DNA of 64,000 nucleotides, from positions 434,001-498,000 of the forward strand of contig NZ_JAATOD010000001.1 in assembly GCF_014229645.1 (NCBI RefSeq). Reading direction: 5' to 3'. How positions within the stretch are numbered: position 1 is the first letter of the stretch; each line of letters begins with the position of its first letter. Under the pieces are notes generated by a model. That model searched no databases. It was not told the DNA's origin and saw nothing but the letters and a program-made list of their open reading frames with translations. The stretch comes from Listeria swaminathanii. Its GTDB lineage: Bacteria; Bacillota; Bacilli; Lactobacillales; Listeriaceae. A program made the translations under genes and the position numbers. This document shows positions 25,333 to 34,533 of the stretch, one piece after another.

Positions 25333-26568
25333 ATGAATCAAACTATGTATACAGCTATTTCTGGGATGAATGCGTTCCAACAAGCATTATCCGTGACGTC
25401 AAATAATATTGCCAATGCCAACACGACGGGATATAAAAAACAAAGCGTCGTTTTCAATGATTTACTTTACCAAAACACGATGGGATCTGTTGCAGGCGGA
25501 CTTTACGCTGGAACAAACCCAATGAGCTTCGGTTCCGGTTCGAAAATTGGTGCGATTTTAACTGATTATACAGCTGGATCGCCGACGTCAACTGGCAGAA
25601 ACAAAGACGCAGCACTACAAGGTCGCGGCTTTTTCATCGCTGGTGACAACGCAGGCGGGAATATCGTTTACACACGTGACGGCAGTTTTGCAGTATCTGA
25701 TAACAATTATTTAACAACCCAACAAGGGAAATACGTAATGGGTTACGCAACGGACAAAAATGGTAACGTTTTAAACGGTAATTTACAACCAATCCAAATC
25801 CCGCTAAATAGCGCAATTCCAGGAGAAGCAACAAAAAATGGTAGCCTAAGCGGTAACATCCCACTTGATTGGGGCGAAAAAGATACGATTTCTTCCGAGC
25901 TTTCTGTATACGATAATGCTGGCGGAAAACATAAACTTCAAGTCAATATGAAAGCAGCTACACCGGATGCGAGCGGCAATGTTTCCTACGAATATGAAAT
26001 TCAAATGGACGGAAAAGCATTAACGCCTCCAGTGACAGGAACGCTAAATTACAATGCGCAAGGCGAGCTAACAAACCCTGACGCACTGAAAAATATCCAA
26101 ATTAATTCCACCGTTAACGGAAAACAAGTCAACATGGGCTTAAACCTAAGTGGCTTAACAAACTACGGAACGAACCAAGTATTCTCACCAACTTCTGACG
26201 GAAAAGGCGCTGCAACAGTAAAAGACTACGCAGTAACTGATGCTGGCTACATCGCAGTGAGCTATTCAGACGGTACGGTTATCCCGGTTGCCCAACTAGC
26301 GGTCGCTACTTTCTCCAATGAAGACGGCTTAGTTAAAATGGGAAATGGCGAATATGTTCCAGGATTATCTTCTGGAGATGCAGTCTACGGCGTTGCTGGC
26401 CAAAATGGTGCTGGCGGAATTAGTGGCTCTTCATTAGAAGGCTCCAACGTAGATTTATCGCGCGAATTCGTTAACTTAATGACGTATCAAAGTGGCTTCC
26501 AAGGAAATACAAAAGTTATTCGTGTGGCGGATGACGTGATGAAACAAATTGTGAACTTGATTCAGTAG
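25333..26568 (+). CDS. flgE: FlgE, flagellar hook protein
   Basis: 411 aa with the axial N-terminal motif VTSNNIANANTTGYKK (about 21-36), central hook domains, and the C-terminal LEGSNVDLSREFVNLMTYQ segment. It starts 19 nt after flgD. Confidence 0.97.
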   Translation: MNQTMYTAISGMNAFQQALSVTSNNIANANTTGYKKQSVVFNDLLYQNTMGSVAGGLYAGTNPMSFGSGSKIGAILTDYTAGSPTSTGRNKDAALQGRGFFIAGDNAGGNIVYTRDGSFAVSDNNYLTTQQGKYVMGYATDKNGNVLNGNLQPIQIPLNSAIPGEATKNGSLSGNIPLDWGEKDTISSELSVYDNAGGKHKLQVNMKAATPDASGNVSYEYEIQMDGKALTPPVTGTLNYNAQGELTNPDALKNIQINSTVNGKQVNMGLNLSGLTNYGTNQVFSPTSDGKGAATVKDYAVTDAGYIAVSYSDGTVIPVAQLAVATFSNEDGLVKMGNGEYVPGLSSGDAVYGVAGQNGAGGISGSSLEGSNVDLSREFVNLMTYQSGFQGNTKVIRVADDVMKQIVNLIQ

Positions 26569-26581
26569 GGAGTTTAGCTAA

Positions 26582-26818
26582 ATGAAAATTAATCATAATA
26601 TTCCACTCAGAATCGACTTCGAGCTAGGACGCACGAAACAGCCAGTCGGTAGTTTGCTAGATGTAAAAAAAGGGACCGTTTTTCGGTTAGAAGATTCCAC
26701 AGCTAATGTGGTCAAAATCACTATTTCCGGCAAATGCATCGGTTACGGCGAAATTTTGACAAAAGACGGCAAGATGTTTGTCAAAATAACCAAATTAGGA
26801 GAGGGAAGTTCTTCATGA
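26582..26818 (+). CDS. Short SpoA-domain (FliN-like) protein (78 aa)
   Basis: The whole protein is one SpoA-type beta domain (IPLRIDFELGRTKQPVGSLL, then KGTVFRLEDS and a final KMFVKITKLG), as in FliN. It lies directly before fliM. It may be the second C-ring SpoA subunit or a regulator of it. Its 78 residues are just enough for the domain. Confidence 0.75.
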   Translation: MKINHNIPLRIDFELGRTKQPVGSLLDVKKGTVFRLEDSTANVVKITISGKCIGYGEILTKDGKMFVKITKLGEGSSS

Positions 26819-26838
26819 GAGCTAGGGAGTGACAAAAA

Positions 26839-27831
26839 ATGAGCGATAAATTAAGTCAAGAACAAATTGACGCCCTGCTTTCCCAAATGAGTGAAGGTAA
26901 GGTAGTCGATGAAAGTACGGAAATTGGCGACTTTGGGCGCTTTCATCCCTATGATTTTCATAAACCAGAGAAATTTGGTGCAGAACACCTCGAAAGTTTA
27001 AAAACGATTGCATCAGCTTTTACGAAAAAAAGTATGGAGTTTGTTTCACAGCGTATCCGGATTCCGATTCATACCGAAGCAACTCTGGCGGATCAAGTTT
27101 CTTTTGCGAGCGGTTATATCGAAACAATGCCGAACGATAGCTATATTTTCTGCATTATCGACCTTGGCAACCCAGAGCTAGGCCAAATTATTATTGAACT
27201 CGATTTAGCCTATATCATTTATATTCATGAATGTTTATCCGGCGGGAATCCAAAACGAAAATTAAGCAAGCGCAGACTTTTATCCGTTTTTGAAGAGTTG
27301 ACGTTGAAATCTATTTTAGAGAAATTTTGTGAGGCACTTAAAGATAGCTTTAAATCAGTGCATCCAATCTCACCAGAAATCGTTAATATCGAAACCAACC
27401 CAGCACTGCTGCGCGTGACATCACCGAATGACATGATGGCGCTTGTCAGTGTCGATATTAAATCCGAGTTCTGGATTAGTACAATGCGCATCGGCGTGCC
27501 ATTTTTCTCGGTGGAAGAGATTATGAATAAACTGGAAAACGTCGTCGAATATACATTTGATAAACGACGGAACTTTGATGCAGAAGTCGAACAAGAATTG
27601 CATCAAGTCGAAAAAGAAGCGCGCATTCGTGTGGGTGAAATTAAAACAACGTGGAAAGAACTCAATAAGCTTGAAGTGGGCGATGTACTTCTAACAGAAA
27701 CACACATACGCGATACACTCAAAGGCTACGTCACTGAAAAATGGAAATTTGAATGTTATATGGGAAAAAGTGGTAACCAAAAAGCCGTTAAATTTATGCG
27801 TCATACAGGGCGGACAGAGCAGGAGAGGTAG
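26839..27831 (+). CDS. fliM: FliM, motor switch protein
   Basis: 330 aa: an N-terminal CheY-binding peptide (LSQEQIDALLSQM, residues 5-17), a CheC-like middle domain (about 45-230) and a C-terminal SpoA domain (about 245-320). It forms the C-ring with FliG and the SpoA proteins. Confidence 0.97.
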   Translation: MSDKLSQEQIDALLSQMSEGKVVDESTEIGDFGRFHPYDFHKPEKFGAEHLESLKTIASAFTKKSMEFVSQRIRIPIHTEATLADQVSFASGYIETMPNDSYIFCIIDLGNPELGQIIIELDLAYIIYIHECLSGGNPKRKLSKRRLLSVFEELTLKSILEKFCEALKDSFKSVHPISPEIVNIETNPALLRVTSPNDMMALVSVDIKSEFWISTMRIGVPFFSVEEIMNKLENVVEYTFDKRRNFDAEVEQELHQVEKEARIRVGEIKTTWKELNKLEVGDVLLTETHIRDTLKGYVTEKWKFECYMGKSGNQKAVKFMRHTGRTEQER

Positions 27832-27833
27832 AA

Positions 27834-29378
27834 GTGGAGCAATTACTAGAGAAAAATATCACGCAAATGGAACTAGATGTGATAGGAGAAATCGCCAATA
27901 TTTCGTTTGGCTCAGCTTCTACGGTCTTATCTGATTTACTACACCAACAAGTCACAATTTCGACGCCAAAAGTAGAGATTGTTGATTTATATAATACGAA
28001 AGACATTGATATTCCACATGTCGTGTTAGAAGTGAACTTTCATAAAGGAATCGAAATGCGGAATTTATTTGTTCTGCAATCAGAAGTGGCGGCGGCTATC
28101 GCGGATTTAATGATGATGGGCGATGGCAACATTGACCCGAACGAAGAACTTTCGGAACTTCATCTTAGCGCCGTGCAAGAGGCAATGAACCAGATGATGG
28201 GCCATTCCGCCACTGCGATGAGCAATATGTTTGGCGAAATGATTGATATTACGACACCAGACATTAAAGTAATCGCGCTAAAAGAACAACTAGAAGACAC
28301 CAACGACCAAACGATGATAAAAGTAGGTTTTGATTTAATTATCGGCGACTTAATTACGTCCAATTTAATGCAACTCATTCCCGTTGATAAAGGGCGCGAA
28401 CTTGCAAAAAGACTACTTGGCGATGCAATTCCAGAGCCAGAAGCTGTCAAAGAGGAAATCAGTTTAACCGCCGAAGAATTAGATGTGTTTTTAGAAGTGT
28501 GTAATATCGGTATTGGTTCGGCTTCAACTGTTTTATCGAAATTACTTAATCGAAAAGTATCACTGCAAATCCCGACAGCACGTGTGATTGATAGCAAAGA
28601 GTTCGAGTTTAATGAACGTCCTTGCCTTGTAACGAGCGTGGAATTTGTCGAAGGACTGCGCTCAAGCAACACCTTTATCATTAGCAAAAATGCCGCGTTA
28701 ATCATGGCTGATTTGATGATGATGGGAGACGGCATTGTTCAAGAAGACGCAGAGTTGACCGAACTTGAAGTTAGCGCTGTGCAAGAATTAATGAACCAAA
28801 TGATGGGCTTTTCGGCAACAGCGATGTCAGAAATGCTCGGAACAAAAATTGACATTAGCCCGCCAACGATGGAATTCTGCAATTTTGGCGATACGATGAT
28901 TCAAAAAAACATCGAGGAAGGAAAAACGGTCGAAGTTATCTTCCCACTCGAAGTAGACGGCTTACTAAAAACACCAATGTATCAAATTTTCAATCCAGCG
29001 GCAGCCAAAGAAATGGCGCAATTAATGCTCGCAATCCAAGCGAAAGAAGTCGCGGAAAAAGCAACACCACCAGCAGAAATAATCGAGCCTGAAAAGCCAG
29101 CCGAACCAGTGCAACCAATCGTGGTGGAAGAAAAAGAAACACTTTCCGAAATGGAGCAAATTTTAGAAGATATTCCGGTAACGCTGGAAGTTGTATTCGG
29201 TACGGCGAAAGTAAAACTAGAAAAATTTATCTCATGGTGTGAAAAAGACGTGATTATCCTGAAAGAAAGCATGAACGAACCGCTTGTCTTAGCGCTAAAT
29301 GGCGTAGTAATTGGCAAAGGCATTTTAGTTCGCGTGGATGATCATTTTGGCATACAAATGACTGAGTTAGTAAGGTGA
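27834..29378 (+). CDS. fliY: FliY, motor switch phosphatase
   Basis: 514 aa from GTG 27834: an N-terminal EKNITQMELDVIGEI, two CheC-type repeats, each with the phosphatase-type pattern (ELHLSAVQEAMNQMMGHSAT about 105-124 and ELEVSAVQELMNQMMGFSAT about 305-324), a Pro/Glu linker and a C-terminal SpoA domain (about 435-510). FliY dephosphorylates CheY-P at the switch. With no cheC or cheZ here, it is the likely signal-termination phosphatase. Confidence 0.96.
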   Translation: MEQLLEKNITQMELDVIGEIANISFGSASTVLSDLLHQQVTISTPKVEIVDLYNTKDIDIPHVVLEVNFHKGIEMRNLFVLQSEVAAAIADLMMMGDGNIDPNEELSELHLSAVQEAMNQMMGHSATAMSNMFGEMIDITTPDIKVIALKEQLEDTNDQTMIKVGFDLIIGDLITSNLMQLIPVDKGRELAKRLLGDAIPEPEAVKEEISLTAEELDVFLEVCNIGIGSASTVLSKLLNRKVSLQIPTARVIDSKEFEFNERPCLVTSVEFVEGLRSSNTFIISKNAALIMADLMMMGDGIVQEDAELTELEVSAVQELMNQMMGFSATAMSEMLGTKIDISPPTMEFCNFGDTMIQKNIEEGKTVEVIFPLEVDGLLKTPMYQIFNPAAAKEMAQLMLAIQAKEVAEKATPPAEIIEPEKPAEPVQPIVVEEKETLSEMEQILEDIPVTLEVVFGTAKVKLEKFISWCEKDVIILKESMNEPLVLALNGVVIGKGILVRVDDHFGIQMTELVR

Positions 29379-30787
29379 AAAATGTGCGGAAACTTGGACT
29401 AGTGACAATTTTATTTTGGATGTTTTTTTCGGTTCAAGTTTTCGCAGCAGAACCGGAACTCGCTACAATCTCGCTTGAAAAGGAACAGCGGATTTTTACG
29501 TCTGGTGAAGTGGTTTCGTTTGAAATCAAAAACGCCTCAGACTTAAAAATTGTCTTAGTAAATGAGCATGGGCAGAGAAGAGTGCTGGACGGCGAATCGT
29601 ATACGGTGACGGACTGGGATTTGAACGGGATCTTCCGGGCGGAATTATATCAAGCGGATATTTCGAAACCGATTGCTACTGTAGATGATTTATTCGAAGT
29701 GAAACAACTTGGGGAACTTGCAAAGGATGAAACGGCGCCTAGTTTAAAAGCAATTGAGTTTACGCATGAGGATGATGTTTTGCTGACGAGCGTGCTACGT
29801 GTGTCAACGGATTTGGTCGATGCGGAATCAGGCGTGAAAACTGCCATTTTGCTCATTCATAGTGATTCTAATGAAGCGGAAGTCAAACTCACGCAAAATA
29901 ACTGGACAGGGAAATTTGATGGGGAACTTCCTTTAGAAAAATATCAACCGGGCGAAAAACTCACTTTCCAACTGAAATTAGTTGATTTTGCGGGCAATGA
30001 AACCACGCTGGACTTAGAAAAGACTATCCAAATTTATCAGCCAATCGCGCCAGTTTTAAGTTATAACGGAAGCGATATTACGAATAAGCCGCGGAAAATC
30101 GGCCAAATTGGGAAGCAAATAGAGCTAACTCTCGACAAATACACAACCGAATTTCCCGAAATCGAAACAGAAAGCGGCAAGACAATCCCGTTAAACTGGC
30201 AAAAAACAGCGACCGAATGGAAGGGAAGTTTTACTTTACCGAAAAAACTAGCCGGTGAAATTATCCATGTTCAAGGAACGACGCAAGCTATACTTGTTCG
30301 TGCCACTGGCGAACCTTTTAGCAATATTCAGCTAGTAAACAACAGCCTTTTAACAGGAATAATTAATCCGGATTTTGCGGTAATTTCTGGATTATACATC
30401 GAAGTAAATGGTCAAAAATTTCCGGTTAAGCGCACGGATAACAGCTTTACGAGCGCAGAAATCACAACAACCGGCAAAATTACATTGTACTGGACGGACT
30501 GGGACGATGAGGTTTATTCCAAACAACTGGATCAAGAAATCAAACCAATCATTTTGCTACCAGACAAAGAAACAATCGCACCACCGCCAGTAATACCAAA
30601 CGAAAACGAGCCAATACTGACAACACCTGCCCCTAAACCAGCTGTTGAATCAGACGAAAATGCACCGAAAAAGCAGGCAAAGAAAGAAACCTCAACTAAA
30701 AACAAATCAAGCGGTATCCCGTTTTGGATTCCAGCGCTGATGATTATAGGCGTTATTATTTTTTCGGGTAATAGAGCAATGAAATAA
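29375..30787 (+). CDS. Secreted, C-terminally anchored protein of the motility operon (470 aa)
   Basis: A GTG start overlaps the fliY stop by 4 nt. A signal peptide (about residues 1-24, ending VFAAE) is followed by repeated beta-rich Ig-like segments, a Pro/Lys-rich linker (about 400-445) and one C-terminal TM helix (IPFWIPALMIIGVIIF) with a short basic tail. There is no LPXTG. It should be displayed outside the membrane as a single-pass anchored protein. Its role in motility is unknown. Confidence 0.8.
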   Translation: MKNVRKLGLVTILFWMFFSVQVFAAEPELATISLEKEQRIFTSGEVVSFEIKNASDLKIVLVNEHGQRRVLDGESYTVTDWDLNGIFRAELYQADISKPIATVDDLFEVKQLGELAKDETAPSLKAIEFTHEDDVLLTSVLRVSTDLVDAESGVKTAILLIHSDSNEAEVKLTQNNWTGKFDGELPLEKYQPGEKLTFQLKLVDFAGNETTLDLEKTIQIYQPIAPVLSYNGSDITNKPRKIGQIGKQIELTLDKYTTEFPEIETESGKTIPLNWQKTATEWKGSFTLPKKLAGEIIHVQGTTQAILVRATGEPFSNIQLVNNSLLTGIINPDFAVISGLYIEVNGQKFPVKRTDNSFTSAEITTTGKITLYWTDWDDEVYSKQLDQEIKPIILLPDKETIAPPPVIPNENEPILTTPAPKPAVESDENAPKKQAKKETSTKNKSSGIPFWIPALMIIGVIIFSGNRAMK

Positions 30788-30809
30788 AAGCAGAAGTGAG
30801 GTGGACGGA

Positions 30810-31976
30810 ATGAAAATAGATGGCATTCAAGAATCCGCAGAAAATCGTAATCAACTAGAACGGGAACTCATTAAACAAAATCCAGTATTAAAAGAAGGCA
30901 CGGCAAAAGCGCAAATGAATACAGAAGTCGCGGTACCAAAAACGCCGCCAGTATCGTTTTCCTTTAAAGAACTAAGCAGCCTGCAACTAAATGGAACAAG
31001 TGCTGCAAGCCTCGAATTATATATGAAATTAATGATGAATAACGCTAAAAAAGCGAATGACTTAATCTTTTATGTCATGCGCGCGGGTATAAAAAATCCA
31101 ACTGACTCCACTAAATGGCAAACAGTCAGAAACGAAATCAGCAGTCAATTAAGCACCATTTTAATGAAACAGCATAATTTTGAAGCATACTTTTCCGAAA
31201 ATCCAGCCAATCAAAAACTGTTTTTAGCCAATCAAAAAATTATGAACGAAATATCCTTTCTGTTAAAAATGTTACCAACTTTGACGTTTGAAACAACTGG
31301 TAAATATGATTTCTTGCGGATGATGCAAATTGCTTCGGGCAACATGGAAACGGGCATCCAAATGATGCGCGAATTCCAAGGACATATCGAACACGCGACC
31401 AGACTGGACCCCATTGTCGACGCTAAACAAGAAACCAACTGGATGATTAAAGTGTTACGCGAATTTGGCAATATGTTTCATTCACGCCACTTGTTACCAT
31501 ATGAATTACAAGCAGAGAACATCAACATTTGGAAATTAGGCAGCGAATACTTAAAACTAATGAACCAACTATTACCGCAAATTGGCGCATTTCCGAATGG
31601 TAACATCAAAATTTTCCACCAACAAGCGACGAAGCCACTAACTGAGCTTTTTCAAGAACTACAAAGATTAGCAGACGGACAAATGACGCAAGGTGGAATC
31701 GCCGTTATTCTCGACCGGATGCAAGGTCAACTCACGCGACTCGCCCAATTATTTCAAAAAATGGAAATCGAAGCAGGCTTTACAGATTCAGAACGAATTT
31801 TAGGAAGCGTTGACGCAGAATTTGCTAGCGATATGACAAAAATGATGCTACTCGCACAACAAGAAATGTCATTTTTCGATTTATTAGTCAAAGATTTCCG
31901 CAGTGTTTCCAAACAACCAATATTTTTCATGATAGTTGCTATATTTATTATTTTATTATTAATTATTTTATTTTAA
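30810..31976 (+). CDS. Tail-anchored hypothetical protein of the motility operon (388 aa)
   Basis: Mostly helical soluble protein with one C-terminal TM helix (last about 18 residues, IFFMIVAIFIILLLIILF), so it is a tail-anchored protein facing the cytosol. ATG 30810 is chosen over GTG 30801 because GAGGTGG lies just before it. No family was recognised with confidence. Two MogR-type operators (31966-31978 and 31985-31997) overlap and follow its 3' end. Confidence 0.75.
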   Translation: MKIDGIQESAENRNQLERELIKQNPVLKEGTAKAQMNTEVAVPKTPPVSFSFKELSSLQLNGTSAASLELYMKLMMNNAKKANDLIFYVMRAGIKNPTDSTKWQTVRNEISSQLSTILMKQHNFEAYFSENPANQKLFLANQKIMNEISFLLKMLPTLTFETTGKYDFLRMMQIASGNMETGIQMMREFQGHIEHATRLDPIVDAKQETNWMIKVLREFGNMFHSRHLLPYELQAENINIWKLGSEYLKLMNQLLPQIGAFPNGNIKIFHQQATKPLTELFQELQRLADGQMTQGGIAVILDRMQGQLTRLAQLFQKMEIEAGFTDSERILGSVDAEFASDMTKMMLLAQQEMSFFDLLVKDFRSVSKQPIFFMIVAIFIILLLIILF

Positions 31977-32018
31977 AAAAGATATTTTTTGAAAAAATAT
32001 ATACTTTTTCAGGTTGTT
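31966..32018 (+). promoter_or_regulatory. Promoter with two MogR operators before the flgN-flgK operon
   Basis: -35 TTGAAA (31989-31994), 18 nt, -10 TATAAT (32013-32018). Exact MogR-type sites at 31966-31978 and 31985-31997 (19 bp apart); the second covers the -35. This should drive the genes from 32083 to about 44668. Confidence 0.75.
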
Positions 32019-32082
32019 TCAGTATAATTAAATAGAAAAATAAGGTTTAGAAAGCGAAAATGAGTTTTTCGGGGGAAAAAGG

Positions 32083-32547
32083 ATGAATAATGTTTCAATT
32101 GGCCAGATTTCGCAGTCCAAACAGACGAACGTAGTGAGGGGAATGCAAGAATTAAATCAAACACAACAGCTTTATTTTGAACAAATGAAAGCAAATGGCA
32201 AGAAACAAACTCCTTCCCTGACTGAAATTAACGAACTAATTACGAATGTCACAGATAAAAAATCACTCGTTGAAATGGATATGACGGTAGACAACGTTTT
32301 AAGTTATAAAAAAGCAGTCCAGACATTTTTGAATTTTTATGTAAATAATGTGATGGATTACGATAATATCGAAAGCCGCCATCCAAAATACGGTTTTTCG
32401 CAAAAAATGACGATTTTAAAACAAGTAGAAAAACAAACCAATGAACTAGATGATGTAATGAATTTAATTGATACAAAAACTGGACATTTAGATATGCTAA
32501 ACCGTATCGGTGAAATTACGGGCATGATTCTCGATGTCGTATTGTAG
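32083..32547 (+). CDS. YaaR-family (DUF327) protein (154 aa)
   Basis: A helical cytosolic protein with the YaaR/DUF327 pattern (SYKKAVQTFLNFYVNNVMDY, about 70-89, and a C-terminal LDMLNRIGEITGMILDVVL). The family is common in Firmicutes, of unknown function. GGGGGAAAAAGG precedes the ATG. It is first in the operon that encodes hook-junction and filament-cap proteins. Confidence 0.8.
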   Translation: MNNVSIGQISQSKQTNVVRGMQELNQTQQLYFEQMKANGKKQTPSLTEINELITNVTDKKSLVEMDMTVDNVLSYKKAVQTFLNFYVNNVMDYDNIESRHPKYGFSQKMTILKQVEKQTNELDDVMNLIDTKTGHLDMLNRIGEITGMILDVVL

Positions 32548-32556
32548 GTGATGGGA

Positions 32557-32985
32557 ATGCAAAACGAATTAATCAATCAATTAGAAATCTTAATCGAAAA
32601 AAATGTAAAAGCAACAGAAGAAGCAATTTTTTTAGGTGAGTTAGTGCAAGCGGAAAATTGGATAGAAGCAGAAGAGCGCCAATTAGGGCTGCAACGCGAA
32701 CTTGCCGCTTTACAAAAAGAATACCAAGCGCTAAAAACAATCATTGGCGAAAATAACACGCTTAGAAATCTCCAAAAAACATGGACAGTGGCGGAGAATT
32801 CCATCATTGATGATCGCAAAAAAATGCTACTTGAAAAAGAAAATCTTTTGCGAGTAAGTGTTGCAGAAAACCAAGTGAGGACGGAAATGCAATTAGCTTT
32901 TTCAGAACATATGGTGGATGTTATTACCGGGCATCACGCGGAAACACAAGCAGAAAATAATATGATGATTAACGAGACTTTTTAA
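32557..32985 (+). CDS. FlgN-like export chaperone
   Basis: 142 aa, all-helical, with an N-terminal NQLEILIEKNVKATEEAIFL; size, helical content and position directly before flgK and flgL match FlgN, the chaperone for the hook-junction proteins. ATG 32557 is chosen with AGGTGATGGG upstream; ATG 32551 and GTG 32548 are in the same frame. Confidence 0.75.
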   Translation: MQNELINQLEILIEKNVKATEEAIFLGELVQAENWIEAEERQLGLQRELAALQKEYQALKTIIGENNTLRNLQKTWTVAENSIIDDRKKMLLEKENLLRVSVAENQVRTEMQLAFSEHMVDVITGHHAETQAENNMMINETF

Positions 32986-33004
32986 GTAAACGGAGGGATT
33001 TTTT

Positions 33005-34525
33005 GTGCGTTTAAGTGATTTTAATACGTCATTATCGGGCATGTCAGCGGCGCAAATCGCTAATATGGTCGCTCAGCAAAATATTAGTAATATGAATACG
33101 CCGGGGTACATTAGGCAAGCTGTGGATCAGACAGCTGTTTACGGTGACGGAGGCCTTCTTGGCGGGAAACAAACGGGTTACGGGGTCAAAGTAACGGATA
33201 TTAAACGGCTGACCAATACGGCTCTAACGACACAATACAATAATCAAATCGCCAAACAATCCGCTTCGTTATACCAAAGTGGGGCGCTTAATCAAGCACT
33301 TAATTTATTTGGCACACCGGGAAAAAATACGCCAAGTGATAATTTGGATAACTTTTTCACCGCTTGGGCTGCTTTAGCGAAAAATCCTGACCAAGCAACG
33401 AATACAACAGCACTTTTATCGAGCATGTCGATTTTTACCGATCAATTAAATCAACTTCATTCGGGCTTGAAAGAACTAGAAACAACGATTGCAGCAGATA
33501 CAGACGCGGCAATTCAAGACTTAAATTCATTAATTAAAAAATTAGGTAGTATTAATAAAGCAATCGGCAATGCCGGCTCCAACCCGCCGAACGATTTACT
33601 GAATCAACGTGATCAACTGCTTAGTACGATGGCTGGCTACGCAGGAATTTCCGTTAGCGCGCACCCAAATAATCCCGATGTATACGATGTGACAATCGGC
33701 GGGCGTCTCGTTGTCCAAGGCGACGAAACAACCGAAATTACTTCAACGCGAACAGCGACAGGCTTCGAATTCTCCGTGGATGGGCAAAAACTCAACATGC
33801 CAGAAGGTTCGATTATTGCTTCCGTTCGTGTTAACCAAAACGAAATTAAATCTTACCAAGAAAAAATCGAAACTTTTTCAAATGGCCTAGCAAAAGCACT
33901 CGACGATATCCAAGTCAAAAACGTCAATAAAACAATGGATGATTTACAAAAAATCAATGACGCACTCCAAGCCAATCCTAATGACGAAAAACTACTCAGC
34001 AATCGCGATGAACTTTTACGTCAATTGGAAAAATTTCCCGGCGTGACTCGTTCTGGAGATACGCTAACCATTGGTGGGGTAGACCATGCGATTGACACGC
34101 TTGGCACGAGTACATACGTAAATAATGTGAGCGAGTTTTCGATTCCGATTTTCACCCAAAATGCTGGAAAATGGATCCTAAATCCTGCGATTACAAGCAA
34201 TGCTGATAATAAGCCATTCCTAGGTGTTATCGCCGCGGACATCGCCTCTTTAAAAACAGATAAAAACATTCAAGGGACAACTTTCCCAAGTTTTATGGAC
34301 GGAATTATTACCGAAGTAGCGACTGATGCGAGTAAAAGTAGTGCAACTTCGACAGCAGATACGCAAGCATTAAATTCCCTTTCTGAGTCGAAATCATCGC
34401 TAGAAGGCGTCAATATCGATGAAGAAATGACGAATATTATGCAATATCAAAGTTATTATGTCGCCAATACGAAGGCGATGAACACAGTGAACGATATGAT
34501 GAAAGCACTTTTAGCGATGTTATAA
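33005..34525 (+). CDS. flgK: FlgK, hook-filament junction protein 1
   Basis: 506 aa with N-terminal NMVAQQNISNMNTPGYIRQ axial motif (about 19-37) and C-terminal LEGVNIDEEMTNIMQYQSYY. The start is GTG at 33005, with CGGAGGG about 8 nt upstream. Confidence 0.96.
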   Translation: MRLSDFNTSLSGMSAAQIANMVAQQNISNMNTPGYIRQAVDQTAVYGDGGLLGGKQTGYGVKVTDIKRLTNTALTTQYNNQIAKQSASLYQSGALNQALNLFGTPGKNTPSDNLDNFFTAWAALAKNPDQATNTTALLSSMSIFTDQLNQLHSGLKELETTIAADTDAAIQDLNSLIKKLGSINKAIGNAGSNPPNDLLNQRDQLLSTMAGYAGISVSAHPNNPDVYDVTIGGRLVVQGDETTEITSTRTATGFEFSVDGQKLNMPEGSIIASVRVNQNEIKSYQEKIETFSNGLAKALDDIQVKNVNKTMDDLQKINDALQANPNDEKLLSNRDELLRQLEKFPGVTRSGDTLTIGGVDHAIDTLGTSTYVNNVSEFSIPIFTQNAGKWILNPAITSNADNKPFLGVIAADIASLKTDKNIQGTTFPSFMDGIITEVATDASKSSATSTADTQALNSLSESKSSLEGVNIDEEMTNIMQYQSYYVANTKAMNTVNDMMKALLAML

Positions 34526-34533
34526 GGAGGAAA

